Positions 14,401 through 29,400 of a DNA stretch of 64,000 nt are shown one piece after another. Numbering within the stretch: the first letter of the stretch is position 1; the number at the start of each line of letters is the position of its first letter. The stretch spans positions 106,685 to 170,684 of the forward strand of contig WIXG01000159.1 in assembly GCA_009869945.1 (NCBI GenBank), in the 5' to 3' direction. The notes below the pieces were generated by a model. It was not told the DNA's origin and searched no databases. It was given only the letters and a program-made list of their open reading frames with translations. The position numbers and the translations under genes are program-made. The DNA is from Mesaphorura yosii (Eukaryota > Arthropoda > Collembola > Poduromorpha > Tullbergiidae).

Positions 14401-17400
14401 ACGAAAGAAGACACGAGAAGGTCCAAAAGGAACGCGTAGTTGGTTTTACATACAACAAGTGAGAAGAGAGTCTTTCCCTTTCTTTGCTTTACATTACACT
14501 AAGTCGGAACAAAGGAGACAAAGCGAAATGCCGTATCAAATTCTATCAGAATATAGTCTTATCTGTACGTACGGTACTTTTCATTTTCCAAATCAATATT
14601 TGAGTTGCCTGGAACAATGCCGTCTCTCCACTTCACGAGATGAATTCTTGGCTGGTAACGATGCATCGAGTTGAGAACAATCTGTTACACGAGAAAGGGA
14701 AATAAATAAAACACTTCATTCACATTCAGTTCGAGCCGCAGTTTTGTGCTATAGCAAAGCTGGTTTATTGCATTCATCACAAATCGAGCAGCAAACTGTG
14801 ATTGGAATTCCGGGACATGGTCGGTCGCATTTTGTGCAATAAAATTGAAATTTTACCATGCAGAATTCGTCCGCTTTATGTCTTTGCACTGCCTTGTCTA
14901 AAACAAGACGGAAGGTATATCATGTTGAAATGCCCATTCTTATTCGAATAGGGAAATAAGGTGACATTTATTTCTACGGGTTGTGTCACACGATCACAAT
15001 AATGGCTCATTCTTCGCCACAGCGCAAGGAATACTCGACACAGAATCTTGCCTCTTGCGAGTAGAGTAAATTCCTAACAGCTATTACACAAGAAGACGAA
15101 GACTCTTTGAACCTGTGCCTTCTCCTGTGTTCTGTGTTGTAATTCTTTGAAGGCGCACACGCTGTAGGTTTGCATTCCTTCGGATCATGTTTCAAGAGGG
15201 AGATAAATTTATTGTTGTGTAGAGAACCATCTTAATCTTACGCCCGCTTACGATCTTACCTCACAAAAATATACAGGAGGATTACAAGAGTGGACATTGC
15301 AAAAAGAATTTCATTCATAATTCAATTCAATGTGTTAATGCGTGCGTCTCATGTCATCTATTTATTACTACTTTCATAAGTTATTAACCAAGAACTGAGG
15401 AAAACATCTTCATTTTCGAAAGCAATTTATGATAAGCTTGATTCTAAGGAATTTTCTCGTAATCTTCTTTTTTATTTAATTTCAGGAATTTGATCTTAAC
15501 TTAACTCTGCTGCAATCGCAGTGTGAATGAATTTCAACGCTTGTAGACAGTGCAGTACAAAATATCGAGAGAACACAAGTGATTAACGATTACCCTTTCT
15601 GCCTGCCTTCATAATTTGATTCCCCTTCCCTTTGCTCTAAATCTATTTAACTCAATCCAGCCTCCGCTTTATTGTCAGCCGACAATGAACCAGTAACTTG
15701 CGGATCGTACAATAAAAATAGGCGGATCACTCGGTAGAACGGGGGACGGAGATGAGAGATTCCTGCTCATTTATAGCACGATACTCGGCCTCCTTTTCAC
15801 TGCTTTTTATCGATAGAGAAAGTCGAGTCCGAGTCAATTTATCTGCTGAAAAATGGATGCAGTTTGTAAACGGTAATGTTACAGGAATACGACGGTAATT
15901 GCATTCAAAATATCTCGCTGTGTGATGGCCCTCAGTCCTCATGTCCACACAAGCCATTGCAATAAAACATTGAGTACAAAAATTCCTACTGTGGACATTT
16001 TTATAGAGGTGTTTGGAATGTCATCCAATGAGAGAGGAAAAATGAGCTTGAGACTTCCTTGTGACTGTGACTGACTGCTCTTGTGCACCACAACACAACG
16101 CAACAACGGCAAGATCAAGTTTTAAGACGAGGAAGAGTAAAGTAATGAGATGTTTCTTGTACTCGACAAGATTAGTACCAAAACAAGATTCCCGGGCGAC
16201 GTATGCTTAACAAGACAAGACGCAGCAGTCCCAATCAAGCACTGCAGATAAGAACACAGTCAGGCAACGTTAACCATCAATTTATATTCATGTACTACAA
16301 ATTGTTGAGGAATCAGCCGTGCTTCTTACAAGTCAGCGGGCTGAAAGCTAATCAACTAATCAGCACCACCAACAAGACCAACATTTTCTGTACCTGAGTA
16401 TTTGTTTTTACGATTACCATTTATTATTTGTCTATTCGCATGTAAAACTTGTTTCTTCAGCTTCAACTCGGCCGAAATGCAAATGAAACATAATCATTAA
16501 TACAGTTGAACAAGTTTTATTGCCTTGTTATTGTAATCTCGTTATTGGTTTCGGTTCCGACTGACTGACCGCTTTCAATTACTGCGCTGTACTCTCTACC
16601 TACATGAATAGCGCTAACTCGATTTACATAATCAATTATGCTGTACATAAATTGAGCTGGACTTAGAAATTGGAGCAATTTGCATCTGAACTAAGCAAGA
16701 ACAAAATTACAAGAGCAATTAAGTCGCAAATGCAGGCAAAAAAAGTTTCCAGCCAAACCAATTTTACTGATCACTGACTAATCACGGTTCCATTTCAATC
16801 CATTAAATTACACCAATACAAGGGACTGAAGTTTCGAACCTGAAGGATCAGATGCTGGCTGAAAATACTGAAAAATCAAGAGATGCTCATCCGAAGATTC
16901 TGATTAGGCATAAAGATTAGAGCCTCGTAGTTATTCCGAGTGCAAATGATGGCACATGTCTTTCACGGCATGGCGGTCATTGGGGGTCCTGGACAACTGA
17001 TGTTAAATGTTATTAGTGCGAGAAAGAATACGAACCAGCTTCAGCTTCTTCAGTGTTATCTTTTGTCCCTTATTTGTTGCATTGGGCTTCGAGGAAGATA
17101 AATGAATGAAGAAACTATGATGAACCATGGGCCTTAATGCTCGTCCCGCAGAGCCCAAGAATGAATGAATTTAAGGAATCCTCTTCGAAGGGTTACCGTC
17201 ATCATTATAATGATAATAATGTAAGAGATTAGTTTAACAAGATTTCATATATCTCCTCACTGGAAGGGTCACGTCAAAAATACGCATTTTTGTGCCTTTA
17301 CCTCGAAATAATTTTCGGTAGTAGTCATTTTCATTCTTAAATCTCGAGAGTGCGTGTGGAATGAAGAAGTGAGAATTCATGTCAAGCCTTTTCAACAACA

Positions 17401-20400
17401 ACGGGGTGACAATTTTAGTTGCATTCATAAAATTACTTAACACCATGGGGTTCAATTAAAAATTATAATCTTGAGTATTGCGTTCGTTCGCCGTACTGCT
17501 CGTGCGATTTGTGAGGATGCATTCTCTGAGGACAAAAATGTGTGTAGATGAATTTACGTACCTGGCCGTGCTTATCCATTTCGTTGTTGGTAAGCTTCAC
17601 CTTCTCGAAGGACACAACTTGCTTTCGCAGTTGCTCTCCGGTGAACGGTGTATCAGGATGCACGTAGAGCCGCGCCGGTGCGGGTGGATCGGCTTTGCCA
17701 GCGACCAGCCATGATGAGCGGTGATAGGCGTAACGATAGCGCTTATTATCCACAGGAACAATATCGATGAGCACAGCGTACTTGTCAGCCGGGTTCAGAC
17801 CAGTAAAAGACGTACGAACCGTTGGAAACATCCTCCTGTAAATTAAATCAAAAGAATCAGGCATGATTTGCCAAAATGCCACACACAACGCGCTTCAGTT
17901 AATTAGAGAACGGGAGAAGTTCCTCCTTTTTAATTAGTTACATCACATTAGGTCCCATTATTCTGACGACTCGGCTTGGCAGCCGTAGTCTTCAGTCGAC
18001 GAGTTCCCTTTGTGCAATCAACACATGCATTCAATTGGCACTCGGCCAACGCCAACAACCGTGCACAACAATACCAACAGACACAGGCTCGTAATAAGCT
18101 GAGAAAAGGAAAAGAATGAGAGAAAATCCGATAATGATGATGATAAGTCAGTAATTCTCCATTATCTGGCTTATGTGGTGCGCATATAATTATTTACGTA
18201 CAGTATGAAAATCATTTGGCTAATTTGACAAGGTGCATGAGAATAAACTCCGCTGTGGCTGTGGCGTGGACCCGTGTTAACATCCTGAGCCAAGAATGAC
18301 TCGACACTTATTTCAAGTTTCCGAACACGCTAGAAATCTTGTGGGCTCACAGAATAGAAATGGCTAGTCATTCTCCAAGACACCACTGTATTGACTGGAA
18401 TCTCATTTCGGTCTTGCCACTGCGCTCGTTTCATTCATTAGTTCATTTCATGGATACGCACTCAACTCGACTGGAGCCAGAAAGTCTCCAATTGCAGTCG
18501 CAGTTGTTGACTGCAGGTATTGGATTAGTGGCTCTTGTGTGAGCGATTTCAATTGGTTATGAATAGAGCAAGTAATAAATGGCTATCTCGCTCCCTTTCT
18601 CCACAATCGAACGCCAAAGCCACACGGCACAGACTTTCATAATTGAAAGGACCATGGCCATATGTGCAATGCCAGAGAGGGACTTAGCTAATTTAAATGC
18701 AATTTCGATTTTATGTAATCGTGGTCATGAGGTGAACGCAACGTAGGAAAACGAGTCCGAGCCCTTGTTCCGGTCCATTGAGTTTCAAACAAATGCCACC
18801 TTTTCAAAATTGTCCGTCCGTTCTCCGTCCCTTCATGCGTCAAGCTTACTTAATTCTACGGACCCGCCTTGTGACAATTGGCACCCAAAATTCATGTTCT
18901 GCTCTGGTCGTTTAAATTTTTTTCAAGAACATGCTAATTTAACATTCAGCCGAATTCAATACTAAATTCGCACCAGCCAGCCGTAGACTTACTAATTAAT
19001 GAAATGTAAATAGTTCAGTTTCATGACAAAAAGCGCGTGCACAGACTCCGGCTGAGAAGATGAGAATTCCTGAATTTCTTCCCACATCATTATTTCTCGT
19101 GAATTTTTTGTCCTCGCTCGAACTCGCTCGGTGGGCCACTTTTTTCGTCTTGTATGTCATGTACTACACGACACCGTGCCTCATGTAATGTGAGTCTTTT
19201 CCATCCCTTCTCACTTGTCTCTTGCCGGCGCTGCGTAGGAATTTCTGAGCAGCAAGAATTTTTCGTAATGTTGATAATTATTTCTTTTTCTTTGCCCGTT
19301 GTGTTATCATGCATTAACCAAAGCAAAAGCATAGCGTACACGCACAGCAAGGCACAGCGCAGATCAACGGAATCCTTTCCCTGTCCTCAAATTCCTTGGT
19401 TTATCTTTCTTCCTCATAACTCAGATTAAACTCGGAGATTAGCTCATAAACATAACCCAATAGAAGTTAGATTCTCTTTGACGTATGCTGTCGTCTTGGA
19501 GTGCACTTCACAAATCTGGAAACTGTTAAGGAAAGTAAAGGAGCTGAACCGAAGAAGTCAAGTCAACAACATGACGATAAGAGAATAGATGAACCAAAGT
19601 CTCACATTTAATCTATCGTCAAGTACTGTACACATCATAAATATTAGTTTTGATCTCAGCTAATCAAGTTTTATGTTTCTTGTCATTAAATTTCAAGCGC
19701 ACAGCAAAGAGGTTGTCAAATGTCGTGTCAGTGCTCATTCAAACATTTTTATTCGCCGTCGAATGGGTGCATGTGAATGGTGAAGACGTACATTTTTATT
19801 TCCAGCGACAAAATATTTATATTGACAGCTTGTTTCGCTTATCGCGGAAAACGTCTCTGGAATACATCGAAACCCATCAAAAGCAACTATAAATAATGCT
19901 CATAAAACTAAAATTAAGATGGCTTGGCTGGGATGTCACAAGTTCATTTGTGAATTGCAATCGTCACTTCAACAACAACTCCTTTCTTTGAAGGGTTATC
20001 TTCAAATTGGCCATAAATTAGAATCGGGTACAAGCGCTTTAATTAGACGACTATGAATTGCTGATTGCCGTATCAGAACGAGTATACAAAAATGAGAGTC
20101 AATTAAAAAGTAGTGCAGTGTAGGGCGCAGACAAGCACGTAATGGTAATACGTAATAGCATGCATTCACTTGTAGCATGAATGATGATAGCGTGACGTGA
20201 CGATGAAAATTCAACATGGAGACCGCGACGTGGGCATGGACATAAGTGAATAAGTTGGCAGTGGCAGTGCAGAAACTCGCATGCCTACACCGCGCAATGA
20301 ATTCGGGTTTCTCGTTTCGTTTACACTCATTGTTGGTTTTGTTGGTGCTTTTTGTAAATTAACTCGGCGCATTGCATGCTGTGTGCTACCGACAGAAGTA

Positions 20401-23400
20401 CCAATACCAAATGCATTATTTGCCTACCTTCGAACAGGCATCGGAAATGGCAGGCAATAAAGTCTCGAGGACTCATGTCATAAAAATGAATGTATTAAAT
20501 AAAAATACGGGAATGCTATGCCAAAGAATGGGACTTTGAAAAAAAATGAATGATGAGTGATGTTAATGTCACTTTTTGGTTCATAAATCTTTGGAAATTA
20601 TTAGTGCTTGCGCATTTGCCTTTCGTCCCGGCAGACAGGACTCTGAGTGAGAGCGAGGCAGAATAGAATGACACACAACACAGGAAATGGAACGGAGAAC
20701 GAAATTCACATAATACCAGTTCATGGAACAAAACTCGTTTCCGAATCAAGTACCGGTTAACCCTCGCGCATGCAAAACTCAAACTTAATATCTTATGATC
20801 TAAAGCGAACACCTTGTAAGTGTTGTACAACAGAATTTTTGCTGAACCGGACGATAATTTTTAATTTCAACCACATTTCATTAATCAAACGCAGTAGACT
20901 CATGACTCGTGTTAAAACGAGGAAAGGCTGGGCATAAGAATTCCGAAAATTAATCGAATTTGACATCATTTCGAATGCAGAAAGCCTCGTCTGCATACAT
21001 GGAGTGAAATGCCAAATGCGTGTGGGTGCAGACGCAAATGCGGACGCAATACGATGATGGAGTACAAATGATGAAGCATGCCGTGGCGTGAACTCATTAT
21101 TCATGTTAAAGTCTAATGAATAATATCAGGGCTTCTGTGGGGTATGACACTTGAAAGTCGTGTATGACAACTCCAAATGTAATTCGAGCCAAGACCAACA
21201 CTCACGCATGCAGACCCAGTCTAAAAGGAGAGGCTCTGTTCTCCAAGCCAAAAGGAGCCAAGCCAGCAGTTCTGGCTTGAGAACAACCTGCACATTGAAT
21301 ACTTGGTCTGGTCTGCAGTGGTCTCCAATCTACAAGGTTGACGAAGGCTTGATGACGAGAACTGACATGTTCAACTCATATATAATTTAGGAAAAAAGCA
21401 TTCATTGCGTTATTCAATGCGGTAAAGTCCGAAAGCCCGTCATTTTGCGTTGGGGCAATGAATCTAAAAGCACAATGGATTAGACGATGCCGGTGACGGT
21501 CGGTCACGAACACATCATCATCAGCAAAGTGCAAAAAGGGCGACAGATTGATTTGGGCCCGTCCATCGACTTTGGGGTTCTTAAACATCAGCTCAGTACT
21601 CAGTAGCATGATTTCAAAATTTCACTGTGTGAATTTGAAATAGAAAAGCGATCGGGTCGGTAAATCGTCAGTAGAAGCTCGAAGCCCGAATTGTAATTTT
21701 TTAGATGGTTGCTTGAAGTCTTTAAACCCATTACCGCATCTCAGTAATCTCGTGTACACATCAGTGAACGACTGAACCGAGAGCAGCAAGGCAGTGAGCA
21801 GGGAGAAGTTATGATTGAGTCCATTAGTAATAAAGAACTTCCGATTCCAGTCATTTCCGACTTGACACGTTAGAACAAGAAAAATGAGCCGACATGCCAT
21901 AAAAAGTTCAGAGGCCTCGCCTCATATTTAGCATTTGCAGGGAGAAAACGGCTGCAGTTCATGTCCAACGTGCTATTCGTATGTACTCCTATTTATATTG
22001 CTTGTACCCTTAAAAGTAGTAATGGGAATGTAAGTCTAGTAGGCAGGCTAATGCGTTTACCATTTATCAAACGAAATGATTAAAATACATTGCAATAGGA
22101 CGTGGCGAACCGCGTGTGTGGTATCAACCAGTAAAAAAAATCCAGTTTCAGGTTATACATCAAGAATTTGGGTTTTCAACAGGAGAAAGAGCAAAGAGCT
22201 CAAATTATATTAAATGTTTTCTGTTATAGTTTTTCAAGCCAACAAAGATTGAAACCATTTGATGAAATGGAAAGATTATGCACTCCAGCCAGTGTAAGAT
22301 TACTTTCCATTAAATTGAATGTATGAGAGTAACTCAGTTGGTCACTTCCTGGCAGCTGACATGTGGCTCGGTTCGTAGTCCGTGGTTGCGCACATTTACA
22401 GGACCGAGTCGTGGGCTTTAATGTAGAGTTTGTGACTTCTGTTCGCTGCTCGACTGTGACTGTGCCTGTGCCACTGCACAGCGTTCAGTGTTTGAGCACG
22501 AATGGAAATTCTTGCTTGACATTTATTAAAACTGAAGTCATCAAAATGAGAAAAAACGTGAGGAGAAATGTTGAGACGAAATCAAAGACGAGCCTGCCTG
22601 GCTGGTACAAATTTTCATGTTCAAATTATCTTGTTTTCATCACGATACACAAGAACAAGATAATAAAAAGAGCCGAGTTGAGGATTCAGGTCAATAAATA
22701 ATCCTCATCAAACACGAAGCCAAGCCAGAGCGTCTCGCACTCACACACGGCGAGGAAAGTTGAATATATTTGTAATCATCATTGTTCTTGTCATCATTCG
22801 ACAATTTATTCCTTCTGTCCAATACAAGCTGCGGCACGGTACGATATACGATTGCGATGGGATTACGACTTACGACTTGTACTGGTCGTCGAAGTACAAC
22901 CAGTTTAGCACTTTGAGACAACTCTCTTCGTGTTACAGTTGAAGAAGTTTAATTGTTCAAGTACAACATCTGGAAGGTAAGGCAGGCGAGCACATAACAT
23001 TTTACTGCTCGGGAATCGCCGCACTGCGCTGCCGTCATGAAAGTGGGTCTCGGCATTTTCCTTATGATTATGATTATTGTGGAGCGCATTGTGTATGTGC
23101 ATCTACAGGATGTGCTCGCTTATTACGCAACATGGAAATTTGTAGCCAGGCAATCGCAATAGCAAGAACATAGACACGCTGCTCAAATGTTGTAACTCGT
23201 AAATTGCAGGTAAGCCAACATGTTAATTACGTTGAGCATCGATGCTCAGTGGCTACTTAAGCGGATGATATTTGTAATTATAATCAGCCCTGTAAATTAT
23301 TTCATTTATCACTATTGGGTTACGTAGTCACTAAAATAAAATGATTCTGCTGCGTTCAAATTTTCCTCTCAATTTGTGTGGCAAGGCTGAGCAGTAAATT

Positions 23401-26400
23401 GCCTTGCCACTGCCAGCCTCACAGCAGCATTTATGTCGAATTTGATTTAAATTAATGGTGCTCATTCATAATCATAATCAAGTATCAGGTTTCAAGAACG
23501 CAGTACTCAGCATGCATTGCGTTTGGCTGTGGTTCATCTTCATTTTTTAATTAGTGGCATCTCGAGGTCGAAATTTATTAACGTGAGGCTTAAATAAATG
23601 CGAATGGTCGTAAATTTTCATGTTTATGTACTTGAAATGATTTGATTTAGTTTTCACCTTTTCGTGTACTCGGCTAATCAAATTCAGAAACAAAAAAATC
23701 GCGAAAACCTCTTTTTGAGGTTGATTAAAGTAGGACGCGAAACCCGATGCGATACGCCTCACAAGTAAATAATTGCCCAACACTCTGGCAAATTTCAACA
23801 ATGACGAACTCAGGCATTCGCCATATAATTATAGAATCATCGTCAATTCGTAGCGGTTAACTCTATAACCTGGGAATTTTGCATTTGCAAGTCCGCAAAA
23901 AAGGTGCGTGTAAACCAAAATTTCCTCACGGGTAATTCTGCCATGCCTTTGCCTTCATTCTCTCGTTTAATAATTTATTATTAATTAATTCTTCGATCGC
24001 TCTGTGCATGTGAACATTGTCTGTTCATTTTTATAAAGTGTCCGTCGCTACAAATTTCTCTACAGCAATTTTACTGTACTGTACTGCAACATGTATTTAG
24101 TAAAATAATATACCAGGATAAATTCCATATTTGAGCAAACACGCAAGGCAACAGCAAGCTAATAATTAGCTCTGCATCTTTTTCGGAAATTTGTACATCT
24201 TTCTGTGCTGTGCTGCATGAGAATCCATCCACTTACTCAGACAAATTATCAACAAGTAAGCGCATGCAACGAAAGGGTTACGTGACGTGATTGTTGTAAT
24301 CATAAAAGGGAAACAACTGCGCAATATGAGAATGAAATCTAGTTCACATTTGAAATGTGGACTGGATGCGACCGTTCAGTACAATACGATCAAACCAAAT
24401 GTCATCAAGGGTGCGAAAAGTGAGCATACGGTTGAGGCGACCGGCGAAGAGATCGTGGATTCACTAAAGTGTAAAATCAAATGCCAGTCAACAAGGCAGA
24501 GCAGAGCAGGGCAACGTTAAAGCGCAGCACAGGGAATGAAGGTCGCCAAGGTTCGATGGATGAAAGATTCAAAAACCGAAACGGACCAGATTTTTAATAA
24601 GGCTGCTCACTCATGTCATGAAGTCATGATCATGCCTTCTAATTTACTTTACTTGCTGCTTTTTCCAGTGCATTGCAGCGGAGTTCTGGTTTGTCACCCA
24701 TGCAAACGTCACAGTTCAGTGGTGTCAAAATGATAATAATTCTCTTCTCCACTAACTATCTCAGCTTCCAGCTTGTTCCAGTCGGCCGTAATGCTGAGCG
24801 GGCTTGAGCTCCCTTCCTCCACACTTTAATTTATACCAGACGTGGGCTTGACTGGAGAAAAGCTGACTGCAATGCACTTATGCATTGCAACGACGACACC
24901 GCGCAAGCATAAAAAATCAAGTTAACTTTGCGTTCCGGAAGAATGCCGCAAAAGAACTGGGTTCGTTTTACTTATTAAAATGGTGCAGTCACAGAATTAT
25001 TTATGGCATTTGCTCCTGCCAACGTTGCAGCGTTTTACATGCATGTGTTGTATGAAAACGCAAGGGAATTGAACCTTTTGTTTAAACTGTCGGCCTCAGC
25101 GAATTACGAATTTCCATTTCATTTAATAAGCAATTTAAAAAATGCAATTTAATTTACAGCCATGAATTGTCGTCGTCACTTATAAATTAAGCCCGGCGAG
25201 AATGCTCATTTACAATTCTACACTTCGACACCTTTGTCGTCGTCGAATGACCTTCGCTTATATTTATTGCCCAGTGCTAATTTGATAATGCGCGTTTTCG
25301 CAATCGCGACTCGTCACTTCTTTGCTTCTCTACGACCGAGAAGACGAAGGAGGTGTCAAGCAGCGCACAACTTGTTACTGACTTGTTTCTTATAAGTCTA
25401 AGTGTTACTGACTTGTCTAAGCGCAAGCATTATGAGACGGGTAGCATTAGCGTAAGTTTTTCTTTGGCAAAACAAGTTACACGAGTGAAGAAGTCAGTCA
25501 GTCAGATAATCTTACTCAAATCAAAGGAATTAGATACCATTTACATTTCCTTTTCATATAAAGAATGTCATTCTTCGACTTTGTACTGCTAAAAGATTGA
25601 CATTTCGTATTCATACTCAAGCAGCCTGCCAAAACACAGGCAGACACGGGCTGGTTATCTGAGACATTAATCTTCGCTGTTATTATCGCATTCACGTACT
25701 AATGCTATGGAGCTGCTCAATGGTGGCTCGCTAATCACCATCATGTGGCTGCGCTGCGCAACAATCGCTTGTGCAAATAAAATTTACAAGATGATTTATA
25801 CCTGCGAACACGTAGTCTTGAATCTCTGCATCGCATCGCGCTCACGAATTCAAGGTGCATCGTAATTTGTAATGTGTGAGTCTGCTGCCCAGAATTCACA
25901 TGATACTATTTTCTTGCCATTTGAATTCTCTGATTCAGTAATTATGTGCATTCGCATTCGCGTTCGGTAGCAAACTCCGATGCGTTCTGAGTGGTGAATA
26001 GGTGAATAGAAACGGTTTTGCTCGCATAAATCATGACTGAGATAATCGCACGTACAGCAATAACAATAATAGTCTGGCAATTGTGAACTGGATTGCAAAC
26101 TGCAAACATCTTCTTGATTAAGTGAGAAGAATCATCCTTTCCTCGTTCTTACGTATTTCCCTTTCCGAATCGTTAAATATTATTTACACTTAAATCCTGC
26201 TGCTGCTGACGCTGGCGCTGACTACTTTGGTTTTAATTTCTGTATTAATATTCCACGCTGGACTTGCGAGGGTTTAATATATGTGTTCCGCAAACATGCT
26301 AACAGATCCACAACCCATACATCGCGGCTCGGGAGCGTCGCACTGACTCGATTCACTGACTTTTATGTGAATTTTGTTAAATGCTCAGAATTTTGTGAGC

Positions 26401-29400
26401 GGAATTTGTAAACAAACTCACCCGAGCCGAGTTTAAGTATCTTCGCAACAACACGAAAAATTTGTGAAAATTGCTTCTTCAACTCAATACGGAAAGTGTG
26501 TGCACGCATTCATTATGCTAACCGTCATAATTAAGATAGCCACTAAAGTAAGTTTGGGAGAGGTGTCTTTTTAAAAGCCTTGCTCTTTCGTTTCGAGTGA
26601 AAATTACACGTTGCAAGGCCAATAATAAAGATCTTCAAATAATAGCTTTAAAGCGAAGTTCAGAATGCTGCAGAGGATGTGGAAGATTATTCTTACTTAT
26701 TATTTTGCTGCAATGCGAGCACAGTGCACAGGCAACGAAAAAGAAGCTTTGGTGAATAGATTACGCAGCTGATTATCAGCAAGAAGAAAATGTTAGCGAT
26801 GTGAAGATACGGCTGTGAACTACATTGTTACAGGACTTTTAACAACGACGGCTGCTTCATTATAAAGCAATAAAATCCTGCAGCAGGTTCGCCAAGTCAA
26901 GTCTGCAGTCAGCAATCTTGGTCTTGGGTGCTCCGGCCTGCTCTGTCCAAGATCCGCATCTAATAACCTGGCGTAATTACGGAATACTTTTACATAACCT
27001 TTTCAACAGTTAATAATCTGTTTCCTATTTTTTTTCGTTCGCAGGCCACAAACTAAACCTGTCCAAAGATTTCTTTGATACCTGATACAAATCTCCTTCT
27101 TTCAACTCGGTTCGCCCAAGACGGCCGGTCGGTAAAAATGGTAATGCTTAATGCTATTATGAATACGAATTTCGCATGGGTATTTCGATTCCATGACACG
27201 CCAAGCCGCTTGAACTGCTGGTTTGACGCAAAACAAGTGAAACGGGTTACTTTTGAATGATGGATCGCATTGCCTAATAGTATTGGTAAAGGAAAGTCGA
27301 GTTAAGCTAGCATGACTGTTTTCACATGAAATAAAACAATTATGAGCAATCTGTCTACGCTCAGCGCAGGAGCGATTCTTTCCGCGATTGCCGAAATATA
27401 TGCCCACATCCAATCAGCAACTTTCCAGATACGCACTTGAATAACGTGAACGAAGGAAATTCGCTGAAAGGTTCAAATAAGCATGCAATTGTTGCATTGC
27501 AAGACCACGACAGGAATTTAAGCCAGTTTTATTACGCAATTATGCGCTCAGATTCCACACACAGCATTTGAGTCAAGCGTGGTCATATCTTTGCTTGGAT
27601 TTACAACAATGTTGAGGTTCCGCACATCACGAGACTTGGACAGGATAGTCTTGATTTCTTAACATATGTATGAGAGCACGTACGATGAATACGGAATTAA
27701 TTTTTTCTGACTCCCGTACCAGAAAATTGATGTATGATGTATATTAAGTTAAGGAGAGACGCAACCGACTTGGTTCGTTCGACTTGGTCTCGTCCGAGTC
27801 TTCGTCTTCGCTGGGCACGGCATAAACGAGTTATTGAGCCAGTAAACTGAAAGCTGAGGTAAGTTGTTGCTCTTCGCTTATCAACTTATTAAATATTTTA
27901 TTCATTTTTGACACTCTGAGGACTGCAGTGCACAAGAGCAGGCCAGTTCAGTGTGAATTGTGAATGCGTATACTAACCATCAAGACTGTTGTCGAATAAT
28001 TGTATAGCGCTGCGCAGCATTATTAAAACTCAAACTCTTTAATATGCATATTATAATCCTTTATTAAAGCTCAAATAATGATTCGGCCAGCAGCCACGTA
28101 CGGACTGACCACGTAGTTCCTACGCAGTGCAAGAAAACCATCTGTTATGGCACGTCAAAGGCTGAATAGCACAAAAAATATGGCTTTTTGATCTAATCTT
28201 GTCCTTTTCGACACATTTTGCGCTTTGAGTTTTTTTGTTAATTCTCACCTTTGCTCTCGGACTCCGGTCCTCGGCAATAATCACTCGCCGCAACCTACCA
28301 TTTTACTTTTTGCACCTTAATAATGCAAAGTAAACCCGATATAATTTATAACTCTTCCACCGTCGTCCTTTCCTTATGCGATGCAGTGGGAATCATAAAA
28401 CGCGCTTGACAGGACCGCGATTGGGCACCTTACAGCCCGGTCAGTCCCAAATTATGAATTATGAATGCAACTCGCATCGGACAAGAGGAAATAATAATTT
28501 TGTTCTATGCTGCGAGAGTGGATTTACCAGTAATTAAGTTTCGCGTTCACGTCGGCGGCCTGAGAGATATTGCGTTCAAATTCATGTAATTCATTACTCA
28601 CGGACTCGGATTATGGGTGCATTGAAAGGCGACCGCGACCGCCGGCCTCAAACGATGAAGAGAACCGTCGATCAGAACAGAACCAGCAACCAGCCTTAGT
28701 CTCTCGTGTTCGCACTTCCGCTGCTGTCTGTTGTTGTAATGTCAGACAACACTTTTTATGGCGTCTCACTGAACAGTTAACAGTTGCAATTAGTCCGTAC
28801 TCGACGCGAATGAAAAATGACTATAGAAAAGGAAATCCCCTCCAACTCGAATCCGAATTTGAGTGCGCGGCCTCGGCACTCGCAAAAATGACAAGTACAT
28901 GATGATCTAGACGCCTTCCTAGCGCCAGAGAACGATGGAACGAGTGAAGTACAATACACTTCTAGTGTAATGTCGACGGGATGGAACCAAGCCGACAGAA
29001 ATCAATTAATAATGAAGTTCGAGCCAGTTCGAGTTGAGTTTAGAGGGCCCGCTCAACGAACGAGCGAAGTTTACCGGCTCTGGCTTCCTCGACCTGCATT
29101 GCACCGCACCGAGCGTAGCATGGAAGGCAATCTCAAATATCGATTGCAATTTGTCTCTGTAAACGAAGGTGGTGTTTTAGGCTTCCTTCTTTTCGCTCTG
29201 GAAAAGCGAACTAATTTCTTTCGTTGAATCCGCCTCGACTACTTTGTTTTAGGATAACTTAAGACTATTACAAAAGTAGAATCACGTTAATTATGTACAA
29301 GAGTACAAGCTCCAGACTGACGGATGCAGACCAACATTGCACACAATCCAATCAGTGCCGTGGCCGCGGCTTTCATCTGACTTTCTTTTGTGAAAGGCAA

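Noticed and set aside
28570-28902. 110-codon plus-strand frame in midline intron 2
   Set aside because: It has an Arg/Ser-rich composition from GC-skewed DNA, no ATG at its beginning and no homology recognised.
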